Positions 1 to 11,815 are shown, counted from the first letter of the stretch. The stretch is DNA of 64,000 nt from Candolleomyces eurysporus (GCA_027579435.1 JANBPK010001481.1:1-64000), one strand, 5' to 3'. Numbers and translations: made by a program. The notes: a model not told the origin generated them from the letters alone.

Positions 1-1990
1 TTCACGATGAAGGCAAATGGACTCCTCAAGGTCAGTCATAGTTCCTAAGCGCCAATAACGATCACGCAGTGCGTTGCCAAGGTTGCTGAGTGACAACGCG
101 CGATCTGGATGAAGGGAGGGTCGAAGTCCGAGCGCTTCACGATGAAGGCAAATGGCCTCTTCAAGATCTGTCACGATTCTTGAGAGCCCATAACGATTCA
201 AGAGTGCGTTACCGACGTTGTTGAGTGACAACGCGCGATCTGGATGAGGCGATGGATGGAGTTCGAGCACTTCACGATTCAGGGAAATGGCCTTCTCAAG
301 GTCCACAAGAGACCCTGTATGCCTGAAGCGACTAAGGGTTACACGACCTAGCGATCGGATCAGCTCCGGTGCGCCAGGGTGAAATCCAAGCGTCTCAAGA
401 CACAGCTGGACGGCAGAATCTGATTCGTTGAGTTTGAACGAACTTTGCCCTCGGTTTAAATGAGTCACTGAATGTTGAAGAGCATAACCGGCAGCTGGTT
501 TGCGTTCACTGGCGGAAATGAACGACCCTGGATTGCGCCTACGGAGTGCGAGTTCACACTGGAGACAGAGCAGGAAGAGGCGGACATGATGAGATGGGTG
601 GGCAAAGAATCGATCTGACCGGCTGTGGGTAGTAAGAAAGTCGCGGAGGGAGGTGTGGAAGAGTGTGACAGGCATATCGTCTGTCCCAGGAACTTGAATT
701 ATTGTTTGCAAGTTAACCAGGACATTGACTACCTGGTAGGTACTGATTCCCAGGAGTTCCGCAATTCCCGATGTCGGAAGTGGTACCTCGAGAAGAGCGA
801 TGGTCGAGGTGATGTCGAGAAAATAGGGGAGATGTTCGGAGCGTGCCAACGTTTGTGTGTAGAGTCCGTCGAGGCCGGGATTCATTTTGAGGGCTAGGGG
901 AAGACGATCCATAGGTGTCGTTTGGTCGTTACTTGCGGTGTTTGATCCCATGATGAATTTATATACTGACGATGCAAAAATGAACGATCCTCCAATATGC
1001 TTCACCAACTTCTGTTTGTCGCTGGGGATGGGCCATTCTCCGTGTTCTGAAATGTAGGACCGAATAACAGGATTCCGCCTCCTCTCACTCTCGAAAAGTG
1101 TATCCAGGAAGGTGGCGATATCGTCGTCCGAGCAATGATCCACGAGGTCGGTCAAAAGAACCCCAGGGACATCCAGGTGGGATTGGATGTGCTGCTCCAC
1201 CCTGCTCGTGATGAAAATCCGAAGAGGAACGAGGGGATTGTTGTCAAAGAAAGCGAGCATCCCTTCTATAAGGTCCTGAATCTCCTCCTTATCCTCGCAC
1301 TCGTCTAGGCCATCGATCACGATGAGGAATGGATGCCCTCCCAACGATCTCATCGGGCTACGTTCCGCAGCGGTTTTGAGCGGTCCATAGACCAGAGACT
1401 GCATCTGCATGGCTACGGAGGTGATGGGCACCGGGAAATTCTTCAAGCTTGGGTTGGCCGTCACAGCAGCCCGCACGACAGGGGCCGTTTCTGGAACCAC
1501 CGCTGCCATTTGATTTGCCAGAGTCGTGGCAAGCCTCCAAATCTTGCTCCTATCTCCCGCATTCCGGAAGAAGAAGAAGCTTGTAACGGGTTTGCCCTGC
1601 AATTGAGACTTCCGGCAAACCTCCTGGGATATGGCAGACTTGCCACACCCCACGTACCCGTGCATCCAGAGAACGTGAGGTTCATCGGCGTCCGAAACAT
1701 TGTTGTCCGTCCAGGTGGTAACATTCCTGATTACTTCGAGCCTGGTTCCTTGAGTACATGCAGAGTCCGGGGGAGATCGTTTGCGATCTCGAGTATGGGA
1801 TGCATCATCGATGGGCTGAAGGAGTTCATACAGACCTGCATTGCTGTTAGCCCAGATCGCGGAGCCGGTAAGGGTGGTTGAGAGTCGAATGCTTACTCTT
1901 ATCCTGGCCGGCGTGAATATGAAACCCTCCTTGGACTTGGTATGCGTTCAGCTCCACGTGCGCATTCTGCGACCCTTCCAAGAATTCCAT
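1..1990 (-). CDS. NACHT-TPR receptor-like protein, 3' end outside window
   Basis: Probable cytoplasmic signal-transduction ATPase of the fungal NLR-like class. Exon 1 is 1990-1897 and begins with ATG (MEFLEGSQN); a 61 nt GT-AG intron (1896-1836) follows; exon 2 stays open to base 1, about 643 residues in view. Walker A is GYVGCGKS at about residues 91-98, Walker B is LIVIDGLDEC at about 202-211, and a sensor-like ITSR follows. From about residue 500 the protein shows TPR units of the mushroom type, with repeated DRALSLNNVGNAL and LEEAICLHREAL segments. Proteins of this layout often carry further TPRs and a CHAT protease domain downstream, which would lie outside the window. Its start faces that of the next gene across 411 bp. 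Domain calls are firm; ligand and output are unknown. Confidence 0.9.
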
Positions 1991-2401
1991 CGGGCGATCT
2001 GGGAAGAACAGTCAGTTTAGAGCGTGACTCATCGGAAGAAACAAGCGCCATTGATATCGCACCCACCCTTCAAACTAACGACAACAGGCTTCTAGGAGCG
2101 GCTTACAGGAAGGCGTTTGGTTTGTCTCCCAGGATGTCGACGACTGAGGCATGTAAGAGGACAAACACTAGTGGGATAATGAGGTGCACCGCCACTCAGT
2201 GCCTTTGATCTATGCCTCCCAACTGGATCGCAGACTTGATGGGAACACGTTGTTTTTTATGCGTACTACATCTCCAGTCTCCAGCCTTCTTGAAGGAGAG
2301 AACGGTATCTTTAGGCCGGCATTATTATGTCGTGCCAACTTGGGTAGCAGTCAGTGGGATGTCATGTTGCCCGTTTTATTCAACCCGTACCCTCTTCGAT
2401 C
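1991..2401. promoter_or_regulatory. shared upstream region between divergent genes
   Basis: About 410 bp between the divergent NACHT-TPR and 2OG-like genes. It should hold both promoters. I see no clear TATA box and no further coding sequence with recognisable similarity. Confidence 0.4.
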
Positions 2402-5400
2402 ATGATGAAACCCACTATGAGCACGATGGAATATGACTGCGAGGACGACCGGGACGAATTCTTCGACGCATTATCCATTCCAGAGTCTGATGCCGACTCT
2501 TCTTTGTTGGATGGCGAAAATCTCAAGGTGCGCGTACCATTTTCCTTTGTTCCAAGGCCGACTCCCGACTGACTTCTGGCCACAGGAAGATTTTGGCGAA
2601 GCCCTCCGGACTGATGCAACTTTTACAGGTAGTCACTACTATTACTCGACTGAGCAATCTGCTCCAAACCCTTGCTTGATAGTCGCTGGCGTCGGGCCCT
2701 TGCAGTTCCCTTTGTCCGAAGGTGACGCGAAGCTGATCGCTTCGGTAGCGAGCCCCACGGTACGCGCTGCAGAGGACCAGACTGCGAACAACGTTTGGGA
2801 GGTCGGGGCATTGGATCTGATAGTGGAAAGCGCGGCCTGGCAAGGCTACCTGAACAACACCGTCTTGTCCTCCGTCTCTGACGGGCTGGGATTTTACAAT
2901 TTTACCAATTCGAAAGCTCGAATTGAATTGTCGAAATTGATGCTGATTGGCCCTGGCTCGAGCTCGGAGTAAGTGTATGGTGTCTTCAAGTCCGCTTGTC
3001 AGCCGACACTGATCCTCCTTTACCAGTTCTCTCATTCATCGTACACAAGAGTCGGTAAAATTCCTGCGCATCCGGTGTCTCACCCGCTTACAACTTTCTA
3101 AATCAAGGGCGGCTCACGCATTCGGCAAACTCGCTGTCTTCCTTCGTTCAGGCTTCGAAGGCGGTCAAATCAGACTCTCGCGTACAGGTAAAAACAATGC
3201 TGTCAAGATCGACGTCTCCAGCGCCTCGAAGACCAGCACCACTTCCATTGCTTGGTACAACGACGATGTCGTTTCCAGAATTATGCCAGTTACCTCTGGT
3301 TACCAACTCGTTCTCGTATACTGCCTCGTCCATACCGGCTCCCCTTTCACGAAGCCAACTCTACGATACGCAACCGACCGTTCAACTTTCCTCGGACGTG
3401 TACTTAGGGGATGGAGGGAAAAAGACTACCAACACCTTCCATCCGTTCCGCTTCTGGTTCTTCCCTTGTCGAAGGCGTATAAACCTCAATCACTCAAGGA
3501 CGGGGCCGATACCCTCGAAGACTTGGATGCTGAAACGGTCGCCAGTCTTCTCTCAGTTGCCCAGAATCACGGGTTTTCCGTGTGCCTCGCGAATGTTATA
3601 CCGTCTACTCTCAAAACGGGACAGCAAGGTTATACAGTGTTCAATTTCGTGCGCATTAAGGACGCCTCTGGTCCCGATAGGACCATATACCTCAAGGAGT
3701 TTGATATACCGCATGACGTCCTCATCTACAACGAGGTAAATGGGGAAACATACGCAGACTGTAAGTCTATTTTTCCCGGACCGTGTTCTTTAGTAAGTAG
3801 CTCATGTTTTGTAGGGTCAGTTTGGACCGGTTTGGTTATATTCCAAGACCATGACGAGTTGGACATCGCTATTTTACACCAAGGCGCTGAACGAACGCTC
3901 AAGAGTCTAACCACACGCGAACCAATAAGACCGACCGCTGCAAATCGACAGCTCGCTCGTGCTGCTTTTGAGAGCCTAGGCAAGATCAGTGATGATGGAC
4001 CGGGTATGAGCGTTATTCTTCTTTCTGTTGTCGAAAACCTGCTCGGTTGCGCAGTCTCCTGGAAAGATGTGAAGCTATGGAACGACGTCCTCCAGTATGC
4101 TCATGGGCTACCGCTCCCTCTTGTCTTGTCTGCATGTCGAATGGCCTTCCCGACATTTGGTGCGTCGCTTATGAAAGATAGGTGCGCACTCGCTCAATCC
4201 CCCGCTAGTGGGGATGATCGGCAACAGAGTAGCTAACAAGTTTTCCTGTAAAAGCGTCTACGACCTGATTATACGGGTACCCAACCTTGCAGATCGCTTG
4301 AAGCTCATCGAAGCCACTGTCCCTTTGCTCCCGAATGACGACGCTGGCCTCAGCTGGGCGAATGGTGTGGTGGACGTTGTTCTCTCCTCTTATTGTGACG
4401 CAAAAGTCGAAGACATACCTATTTTGCTTGACCTTGCCGCCCAACACGGGCTTGCACTCATTCACGAAAAGTCTGCATTCTTCTTTGTTCTGTTCACGTC
4501 CAGGTTCTGATTTCGCTCATTCGTCAAGGGTCATCTCGAACGTATCCGAGTCGGCCGTGCCATCATCGGATGCTCTTAGCTTTTTGCTTGAGTTAGCGAA
4601 GGAAATACATCGGAATTTAGATGCATTTTCCGCTCCTTCTAAACGAACGGGTAGACGTCACGCTCCAACTCCAGTGGGCAAGATCGTTCGCTCCTGTCTG
4701 ACGGCAGTCATTTCGATTTTTTTNAAAGGGTTTCAAGCTCAAGCTCCCCGAAGACGTTCCTCGCATTAAAGAGCGTGATGAAGACCAATCGTGCACCTCA
4801 AGCCTAGAATCAGCCTTCAACGTTGACCAGCTTTGCGAGATCATTGAGCTTTGCTTGATCGTCAACGACTCCGTCCCGTGTCAGTTATTATTGAACTCTA
4901 TCCGTGAATTGCTGGCTTCAGTGGGTGGCATCAAGAGTGGGCCCAGCGCCGAAGAATTCTTCAACCAGACTTATCTGCCTCTAATCTCGCGGTTAAATCA
5001 GTTATTCCAGAACAGTGGCATCAATATTACAGCGGAGCCCTTTGAATTGTTCTTCAAGGTCGCCATCTCCGTCTACCTTGCTTACGTTTTCCAACTATCA
5101 GAAAAGCCTCCGCAAGTACCTATTAAGCGCATCGAAATCGGTTGCGAAAACATCGAGGACTGCTATCCCTGCCAAGCCTTGGAAGCCTTCGTCAACAGCC
5201 GTTGGACTGAGCACCGGTTCGAGATGGACAAGATCCGTCGTACGCACGTGGAGCGGCAAATTGACATCTTCTTGAGAGTCAATGAGCACATCCTACCAAA
5301 TGGTTCTCTCACACGCGAAACGCTCAAACATAGCAATCCGCACGTACTCGTTGTGAAGAAGAATCTGCGGCTTCTTCAAGTTCCTGATCATGAAGAGATC

Positions 5401-5739
5401 AAACGGGAGGTGAAATCGAAGACGGTGTATGAGTTTCTGAAGAGTTTCGGTAGAGACGGAATGCTTGAAAATGCCGAGAAGATTATGGAGAATAGGTGGA
5501 ATGATATTGTCAAGGCTTGTAAGGGTGGAGAGCCATTTCAGTTTACCTCGGAACCGAAGCCGGAGGAAGACAGAGCGAAGGGAAAGGGAAAGGAAAAGGT
5601 GGATGTTGGGACGCGAAGAAGGTCTAGTTCTTGCTCTTCGGGTTTGAAGGTCAAGAAGGAGGTTAGCTGGACCGGTGGGAAAAGGAAATCTAGTACGAGC
5701 GCTTCGAGGATGAGCTCGAGGCTGGAGGAGGATGACTGA
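2402..5739 (+). CDS. large protein with degenerate 2OG-Fe(II) oxygenase-like domain
   Basis: Multi-exon gene of roughly 1000 residues. Exons I can phase: 2402-2527, 2586-2968, 3027-3760, 3815-4181, then from 4255; the last part reads to a stop at 5739. Introns are 54-73 nt. The N-terminal half looks like the prolyl-4-hydroxylase-type oxygenase domain common in mushroom genomes: a PNPCLIVAGVG segment, then FGKLAVFLRSGFEGGQ, then SIAWYNDD and SGYQLVLVY. The expected iron and 2OG ligands look lost (see findings). The C-terminal 290 residues are helical and end in a Lys/Ser-rich basic tail. A single N at 4724 separates two frames, and the junction near 4470-4510 is not resolved. Start: first in-frame ATG pair, at 2402/2405. 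A broken copy lies at 11390-11815. Family assignment is by pattern, so moderately sure. Confidence 0.7.
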
Positions 5740-6960
5740 TCAGTGAGCTCCGAATCAAGATGGTGTGGCTGAAACGCGAGCGGTTGTATGCTGTATGAAC
5801 CTAAATGCGATAAGCCCTGGACCTAGCCGATAGATACAAACCAAATGCGTCTAACAGCGACCGAATGTGAGTAACAGAGCGGCCGTCACCGCCCTGCTGA
5901 GGCCGGACTGACCTCGCGGTCCCGTCGATATACGTGAGCCGCGCTGACTGCCACGGAGTAGTGATTGAAATTTTCTTGGTGAATGTAATGGCGCCGGATG
6001 AACAAACAATACGAGTCTCAATCAGGGTTCGCGATGTGTGCCGAGCTGGAAGGTATCCAAGCCAATTGTTTGGCCAGGGCAATTGATCCAAACATTTAGC
6101 TCAACAATTTGCTTGATCTATGCGTAGACAACGCGCACAAGCGTGATGCCCTCCCAGCGACCACGGCCAACCCCTTTTTCGAACAATTTCCTGGTCCGTG
6201 CGCTGGCTAGCTCCGCTTCTCTTCGACGCGACATAGCTCGGATGGAGGACTCACGCCGATGAGCTTCTCGAAGACTGATCTTCATTACACCCATCAAGAG
6301 GAACCCCGTTGGTGGAGCAATAGGCAATCCACAAGCCGGCTCATCGAACTATCATATCTCTGAACCAGAGGAGGGAGGCTTTATTTAACAACAACCAGGT
6401 CTATCCTACCAAGCGAAGGACGCGCCACGGTGCGACGGTGCTATTGACGTCCGGATGAACACTTTGATCAGAATGTGTCCAGCTTCGAATCGCATGACGC
6501 TACATACATGGACCGCCTTCTAGAAGTGTTTCGGTGATTCTGATTGCTCGAACCCAGAACAACATCAAGTGGTCCAGGCAGAATTCCCATTTTTGTAGCT
6601 TCATGAACATCATGATTAATTTTCACTTGACGATCTAATTCATGGAGCACAGGTAACCATGTTTGATGTACTTCGAAGCTGTTACAAGCAAGCGTCATCT
6701 TGCGAATCTTTCCGTTTGGATTGTTCATGGATATACTAATGTCTGGTAGCCACAAGTTCAGTTGTCATGAAGAGATTCCACCTGATGGGTCTCGTGGAGC
6801 ACGGGACCCAACTCAGGTGAACGAAGAAGCTGGGTGATTGCACATCTTTTGTCCTGAAACGCGCGCGACAGTTTAAGTGTGTATTGTAGGATATGGAGCT
6901 GGGATCGTACTATAGTTTGCTTGTACCGTAGTAAACCCAGCGGTCAGCAATCAGACCCAG
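5740..6960. other. intergenic region, no supported gene
   Basis: No ORF with recognisable similarity. The stretch near 6060-6110 (ttggccagggcaattgatcc) resembles 15335-15355, in line with the duplicated nature of the 5.8-16 kb region. A minus ORF of 95 codons at 6468-6755 has no features I can support. Confidence 0.4.
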
Positions 6961-6967
6961 TTCGGTT

Positions 6968-6997
6968 CATGACTGTGACTGTGACTGTGACTGTGAC
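6968..6997. repeat. (tgactg)n microsatellite
   Basis: About five consecutive copies of a tgactg hexamer, immediately before repeat copy R1a. Confidence 0.9.
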
Positions 6998-7013
6998 TTG
7001 CTCCGTGGTCACA

Positions 7014-7250
7014 AGTTTAACTAGCGATCTCATAGCCAGTGCTATATCCGCTCAGTCATCAGGATTCGGATGAAAGGTCTCAACCGCTACTTTTACTTGT
7101 ATATTGGTTTCCATGGGTCACGTCCTAGGCTTGCCACCTAGCGCATGAATAACGCATTCGTGACTCTGTATGCTAAGGAGAACGAGAAGGGCACATTCAA
7201 GCATTCTTCAGCGGCCGCCTATTGCTTGAACATCTCGACACCACTCATCG
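7014..7250 (+). repeat. dispersed repeat R1, copy a
   Basis: Shares ordered sequence blocks with 11869-12050 and 15924-16090: cagtgctatatccgctcagt, then attcggatg, then aacatctcgac near the end. In each case it lies upstream of a start codon: a peptide remnant (copies a and b) or the GH105-like gene (copy c). Confidence 0.7.
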
Positions 7251-7377
7251 ATCTCCCTGATAGAACCCATGTAACAGGTACGGACGACATCGACTCGTAC
7301 GGGTAATGGTTATTCCCATCAACCGTTCTGTTTCTCTGGTGTACTGGTTAAGTGGAGGGTGTATGAGCGGATTCCAC

Positions 7378-7495
7378 GGTGGCTCAACTCGATAGTGCTG
7401 TTGCTGCCCCAATTGACCCTCAGTCAAGATCAATCGCAGCTAAACCCTTTTCAGGGATATCAGGTCTTCCTTGTAGCCCATCCACATGCATCTAA
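7378..7495 (+). pseudogene. decayed C-x4-C secreted-peptide gene (MHWLS type)
   Basis: In one frame this reads ...AAPIDPQSRSIAAKP... and ends GLPCSPSTCI then TAA at 7493-7495. It aligns over its whole length with the intact minus-strand gene at 56008-56166 (APVNSQPRPIAARTPP ... CPGYICI stop) and with the remnant at 12176-12335. The signal-peptide part is shortened and the ATG is gone, so it is probably dead, yet the C-x4-C-I-stop end is preserved. Confidence 0.65.
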
Positions 7496-8159
7496 AGAAG
7501 CAAGCTTGGGCTCCAAGCTCGAGTTAGAATTCACGGCTTCTTCACCTTTTCTCGGGCTCAAGAATGTTCTGTTACTAACCAGTCTCCGTTCGAGATGTTT
7601 CTCTAAAGTATAGGAAAGAACCTGACGGGCGGAGATGTATACATACTGCAATGAACGATACCTTCAAGTTGATCTTCGACAATATCGTCTAAGGAAGAGA
7701 AGCGTGATATATCCTCACATCTTGACCGGCTCGTTGGCTTGACTGCCATGATAAGGTTTTCATATCATTGTGTATCATGATAATCGGTAAACTTTAACTT
7801 CGATGTGTTAGTAGATAGCTCCGAGGTTTACGGGCTCGGGTACGTAGAGCACCGTTGCCTTTCCTCGATCTCAGAACCTGTCACCGTGAAAACTCCTTCT
7901 TGCTAACCTTGAGCCTCCCTTGGTCGACATCTACCAGAATCTCATTTTTTCTTCCTCATCTAATTCTGTAAGTCAGTTAAACCATTAGTAAAAAGGTCTA
8001 GAAATTGTCATGCGCCAGCTGGACCGTATACCCGAAGTATTGGGTACCAGCGAAGTTAAGTAAGAGACCAAGAGAAGCAACCGCCGGCGGACTGTGACCG
8101 CAACTCAAGTTAGACGCCATGGGCGCTAATTCCCAATCCGGCGCCCACACTGGAGATAT

Positions 8160-8425
8160 CTATCTATCATAGAAGTAAGCAGCGACGTTGGAAGTCTGAT
8201 AGGGAGCACTCATCTGAGAGTACATTTATTTCCCCGGGGTGTTGCGTGGATGGCACCCCTACTCTTGGGATCTCAGAAGCCCAAATATGTATCCTTGCGT
8301 GCATGTGGCTTTTGGTGGTAGTAATACATTGGCAAAGAGCTAGGGTATAAAGAGAGAGGAAGCTACTGTAAATATCCAGCGCCAAAAAANGACCTGGGCT
8401 TGACTCCCGTCATTTACTTGTTACA
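8160..8425 (+). repeat. duplicated promoter block R2, copy a
   Basis: Matches 14205-14493 over about 270 bp: gaagtaagcagcgacgttgg, gatagggagca, ccaaatatgtat and agggtataaagagag are shared with few differences. It carries the TATA-like element of the peptide gene that follows. Confidence 0.85.
8342..8352 (+). promoter_or_regulatory. TATA-like box of peptide-gene copy at 8.4 kb
   Basis: agggtataaag lies about 80 nt before the ATG at 8426, in the same place as ggggtataag before the intact gene at 14494. Confidence 0.55.
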
Positions 8426-8612
8426 ATGGCCTTGTGTGTGTGAGTAAGTTAAAAGATCGGAAGGGGCCACTTAAACTGACTACCGACCCCCAGGTTGGGT
8501 ACGGGGGACTCCGGCCCCTGTAGCCCAACGCGGTCTTCTTCTAGATTTCTGCTGCAGTGGCTGCGGTCGGAGCAGCTATACATGCTCCTGCGCATCAGAA
8601 GGCACCCAGCTC
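8426..8612 (+). pseudogene. secreted-peptide gene remnant (MTLWF type) with intron-like insertion
   Basis: ATGGCCTTGTG at 8426 matches the start of the intact gene at 14494, but about 110 bp with intron-like ends (gtgagtaag ... ttcttctag) interrupts the signal peptide. After it, AAVAAVGAAIHAPAH is in register with AAAVTAVGAAPAPHP of the intact gene. No C-x4-C end is found downstream. It could be expressed if the insertion is spliced, but the better donor site gives the wrong frame, so I call it a pseudogene. Confidence 0.5.
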
Positions 8613-8989
8613 ATTCCTGTGATGATCATGATGAAAGAGAAGGAATCAGTTACTTTTCTCGGAATGGCCTGTCGAAGAGCTGAAGCGCGTGCATCTTTTG
8701 TATTTAAGTTCAATCAGTAAAAGGCGATAGGACTACTTGGGGAGAAACTGTGAGATGATCAAAGACTGTTAGCATGGTTGAACTGCATCACGCCGCGTAT
8801 TAGAGCCTTTTTGGTTATCACCACTGCAAGGGCACCAATAGACATACAAATGTAATCACATGGTACTATGTGTTTGTGAAACAATCTTTTGGGATAACTT
8901 CACCGCCATGTTCACTGAACCATATATATTTAGGCGAGCCTGAGTGATAGGAAATCCTCAGAGCTCCCTCCTCCTCCTTGAAAGAAGAG

Positions 8990-10573
8990 ATGGCTACCCT
9001 CCTGCGCAATGCCGTTTCCTTCTTCGAGCAGTTCAACGATGCTTTTCCTACCATCGTTTCCTCTGCTACGCTTTGCACCTTCCCCGCACTCCTTGCATAC
9101 CTTTTTCTTGCCTACTACGGCACTGTCCGTGAATCAGAGAAGCCCAGTGCGATTCCTGTCCCTGCCGTGGAATCTTGGATACCTTGGATTGGCAAGAGTG
9201 TGCAGCTCATGCACGATCCTCTCACCTTCATCGTCGAGTCAAGGTTTGTAGTCCCTACTGAAAAGTTCTACATTGCTTCTAATGCCTGTGTCCAGGAGAA
9301 AGTATGGTCCTTTGTTCGAGATGACCACATGGGGCTCTAATCTCATTGTTGCTACTGATCCCGGCATGCTGATGTCGCTGGAGCACCAATGCAAGGATTT
9401 AAACCCGTCAACGTCTCGCGTCGATGCGTTTAGAGCCTTGACTGGCATTCATGACTCCGAACGTATGACTGAGGTCATGGGCACCCGTATCATGCCTGTC
9501 TCCTCCAAGATCCTTTCGCCTTCCGGAACGTTGAAGTCTGGACTCATGGAGGCTTTCAACGAGCGGCTCATGCATGACTTCGATGTCTTGACCGTTGATT
9601 TGAAGACGAACGGCCCCAAGACAATGCGACTTTCTGACTTTATTTCCTACCACCTTTTCTGCGCTTCCACCAACTCCCTGTTTGGTCCCACATTCCCTTT
9701 CAACTCTTACCCACACTATGCGATCATTTCCTCCAGTATTCAAATCCTCCACTCTCCCATGGCCAACTGGCCCTTCGTCGCACGCAAGGCCCGCCGTGCC
9801 CGCCAGGGTATGATTGACGCCCTCATCAAGTACACCGAGGACTGGTGGCATAACGGCGGTCAAATCGAAGGCGTTAGCCAACTCGTCGGCCAGTCCCTTA
9901 TTATCATGAAAGAAGAGAAACTTTCCATTGAAGAAGCTGCCGGCAGTCTTTTGATTAGTCTCTGGGGTGCCTTGTTCAACGTGTCGGCCATGACCTACTG
10001 GCTCACTGCTCAACTCCTAGTTGAGGAGAAGATCTACAGCAGCCTCCAAAAAGAAGCGATCGACAAGCACTATATGGAGGCTCCGCTTCTCGAGTCCGCT
10101 GCCCTCGAAACCCTTCGCACTGGATCAGTGCCACCGCCAACGCGTTCCGTCGATGTCGATGCCAAAATTGTCGTCGATGGCAAGCGTTACTTCTTCCAAA
10201 AGGGCTCGCGGATCATTTCGGAAATGTCGGGTTATCACTATAATCCCGACGTATACGCGGACCCACACTCTTTCAAGCTTGAGCGATTCTTTGATGAGTC
10301 TCTTCCTCGGCCCAAGCCGTTCGGTGAAGGTCATCACTTCGTAAGTCCTATTCAACTGTGCCACATGATTCTTTTCTGATTATTTCCCATCCTCAGTGCC
10401 GAGGAATGCATCTCGCCAAGTTGGAAATCAAGTCTTTCATCTCTCACACTCTGAAGCACTTCAATCTCAAGGTCGTTGGACTGAAGGAGCTCCCCAAGCT
10501 AAAACGCGCCGGACTTATTCCGGATGTTCTGGGATCAGACAACATCACACTCGAAATTAGCCTTTGCGACTAG
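8990..10573 (+). CDS. cytochrome P450 monooxygenase, CYP7/CYP8-like
   Basis: Membrane-anchored heme oxygenase, 491 residues from exons 8990-9243, 9296-10340 and 10397-10573 (introns 52 and 56 nt). Start chosen at the first ATG; a hydrophobic anchor (ATLCTFPALLAYLFLAYYG) lies near residue 30. The ExxR motif is ETLR in ESAALETLRTGS; the PERF-like segment is FKLERF; the heme loop is FGEGHHFCRG, with its Cys in the first codon of the last exon. The I-helix reads SLWGALFNVSAMTYW, without the usual acidic-Thr pair; it resembles the Asn-containing helix of CYP7/CYP8 enzymes such as sterol 7-alpha-hydroxylase and prostacyclin synthase. Substrate unknown. The gene stands intact between decayed repeat copies. 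Confidence 0.92.
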
Positions 10574-11073
10574 GACTGCGCCGAAGTAGGGTAGGAGATA
10601 TACCTTGATAACTTGTTACATTAGTATTCCGGTTTGTTCTTCCGCTGAAGTCGCCATTCCAATCCTCTAGATTCGTTAATTTATTATTCTTGTGTATCAA
10701 CAGATGTAAATGTATCGATCACTCCTTGGATCTTACATTCTCAACCGATTCAATATTGTAACTTGCTGCGCTTGAATCATCTGCGTACGGAAGCTGTTAA
10801 ACTAATACGTAAACGCTATATGGAACTGGTATTTCTAGATCTGGCGACAAAACCAGACGCGGAGATTAAGTGCACTGATGTCCAAACCATGTTCGCGATG
10901 TGATGTCTTTCACTGATATTTCTAGATAGGTCAATACGCTTGTCAGAGTAATTATCTTCTGATTCTCAATTACAGTCAACGTGGCGAAGAAAGGGTTGTT
11001 GGAGATTTCCTAAGTCAGACTGTTGAATGTGGACTTCAGTTGAGGTGAAATGGCACGCTAGGATACTACTAAG
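10574..11073. other. intergenic, nothing recognised
   Basis: AT-rich 3' flank of the P450 gene. I see no coding or repeat signal of note. Confidence 0.4.
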
Positions 11074-11083
11074 GAGATATAAG
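11074..11083 (+). promoter_or_regulatory. TATA-like box of peptide pseudogene at 11.1 kb
   Basis: gagatataag lies 46 nt before the ATG at 11129, matching the layout of the other copies. Confidence 0.45.
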
Positions 11084-11128
11084 AAGTGGACGTAGTTGTA
11101 TTACTAAAATCGTCATTTGCTTGCTACG

Positions 11129-11325
11129 ATGCCCGGTGGCTCCCCGCGGTACTCTTCTCAATTGCGGTGGTTGCAGTTGAGGCAGCTTCTATCCCTCAAC
11201 CTCTCAGTAGGAACAACTTATACAACGGTTTTGTCAACATTTCTGTTTTCGTTGCTATGAAACTATCTCCCTCCCCCAAACTTCCAACTCGAGTAGCTGG
11301 TAAGTCGTCAATACTAATTATTTAG
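11129..11325 (+). pseudogene. frameshifted secreted-peptide gene (MTLWF type)
   Basis: The leader ending ttgctacgATG is shared with the intact gene at 14494. After the ATG one base is missing relative to that copy, so the signal peptide continues in another frame (RWLPAVLFSIAVVAVEAA). The first-intron region (gtaggaacaact...) and the CTG micro-exon followed by gtaagtc (about 11296-11305) are also conserved. The mature exon is replaced by unrelated sequence leading into the 2OG fragment. Confidence 0.65.
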
Positions 11326-11389
11326 CTGGGGCACCAGATGAAAATGTTGAATTGCAAGGCTAAGGTAGCACTGTAGCTCTGACCTATCA

Positions 11390-11815
11390 GCTGGTGTGCG
11401 GTATCCACCGAAGCTCTCACTACGATCTCGTCCGCACCGGCTCCACTTTCCCAGAGCCAACTCTACGATACGCGACCGACCGTCCCGATTCCCTCGGACG
11501 TGTTCTTAGGAGATGGAAAGAAGGAGACTAAGAACACCATCTATCCCTCGAAGAATTAGATACAGAAACGTTCGACAGCCTTCTCGCACTTGCGCAGAAT
11601 CACGGATTGTCAGTGACCCTTGCCGCGAAGGTTTTGCCGTCTTCTCCGGAGGCGGAACAGCAAAACCATACAGTGCTCGATTTCGTGCACATCTGATACT
11701 AGTGGGACGTTATACCTCGGCAATTTTGATATACTAGATGATGTTTTTACGGTTTAGAATCTGAACACACGCACAACGTTAAATCCAACCGCTACAAATA
11801 GACAGCTCGATCGTT
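11390..11815 (+). pseudogene. broken partial copy of the 2OG-like gene
   Basis: Nucleotide and protein match to 3300-3960 of the intact gene: TYQLVCG, then PTLRYATDRPDSLGRVLRRW, then an internal deletion, then LEELDTETFDSLLALAQNHG, then VLDFVHI and a stop. The match resumes at acacgcacaacg ... aatagacagctcg. In-frame stops and deletions show that it is dead. The copy begins in mid-domain, so it arose by partial duplication. Confidence 0.85.
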
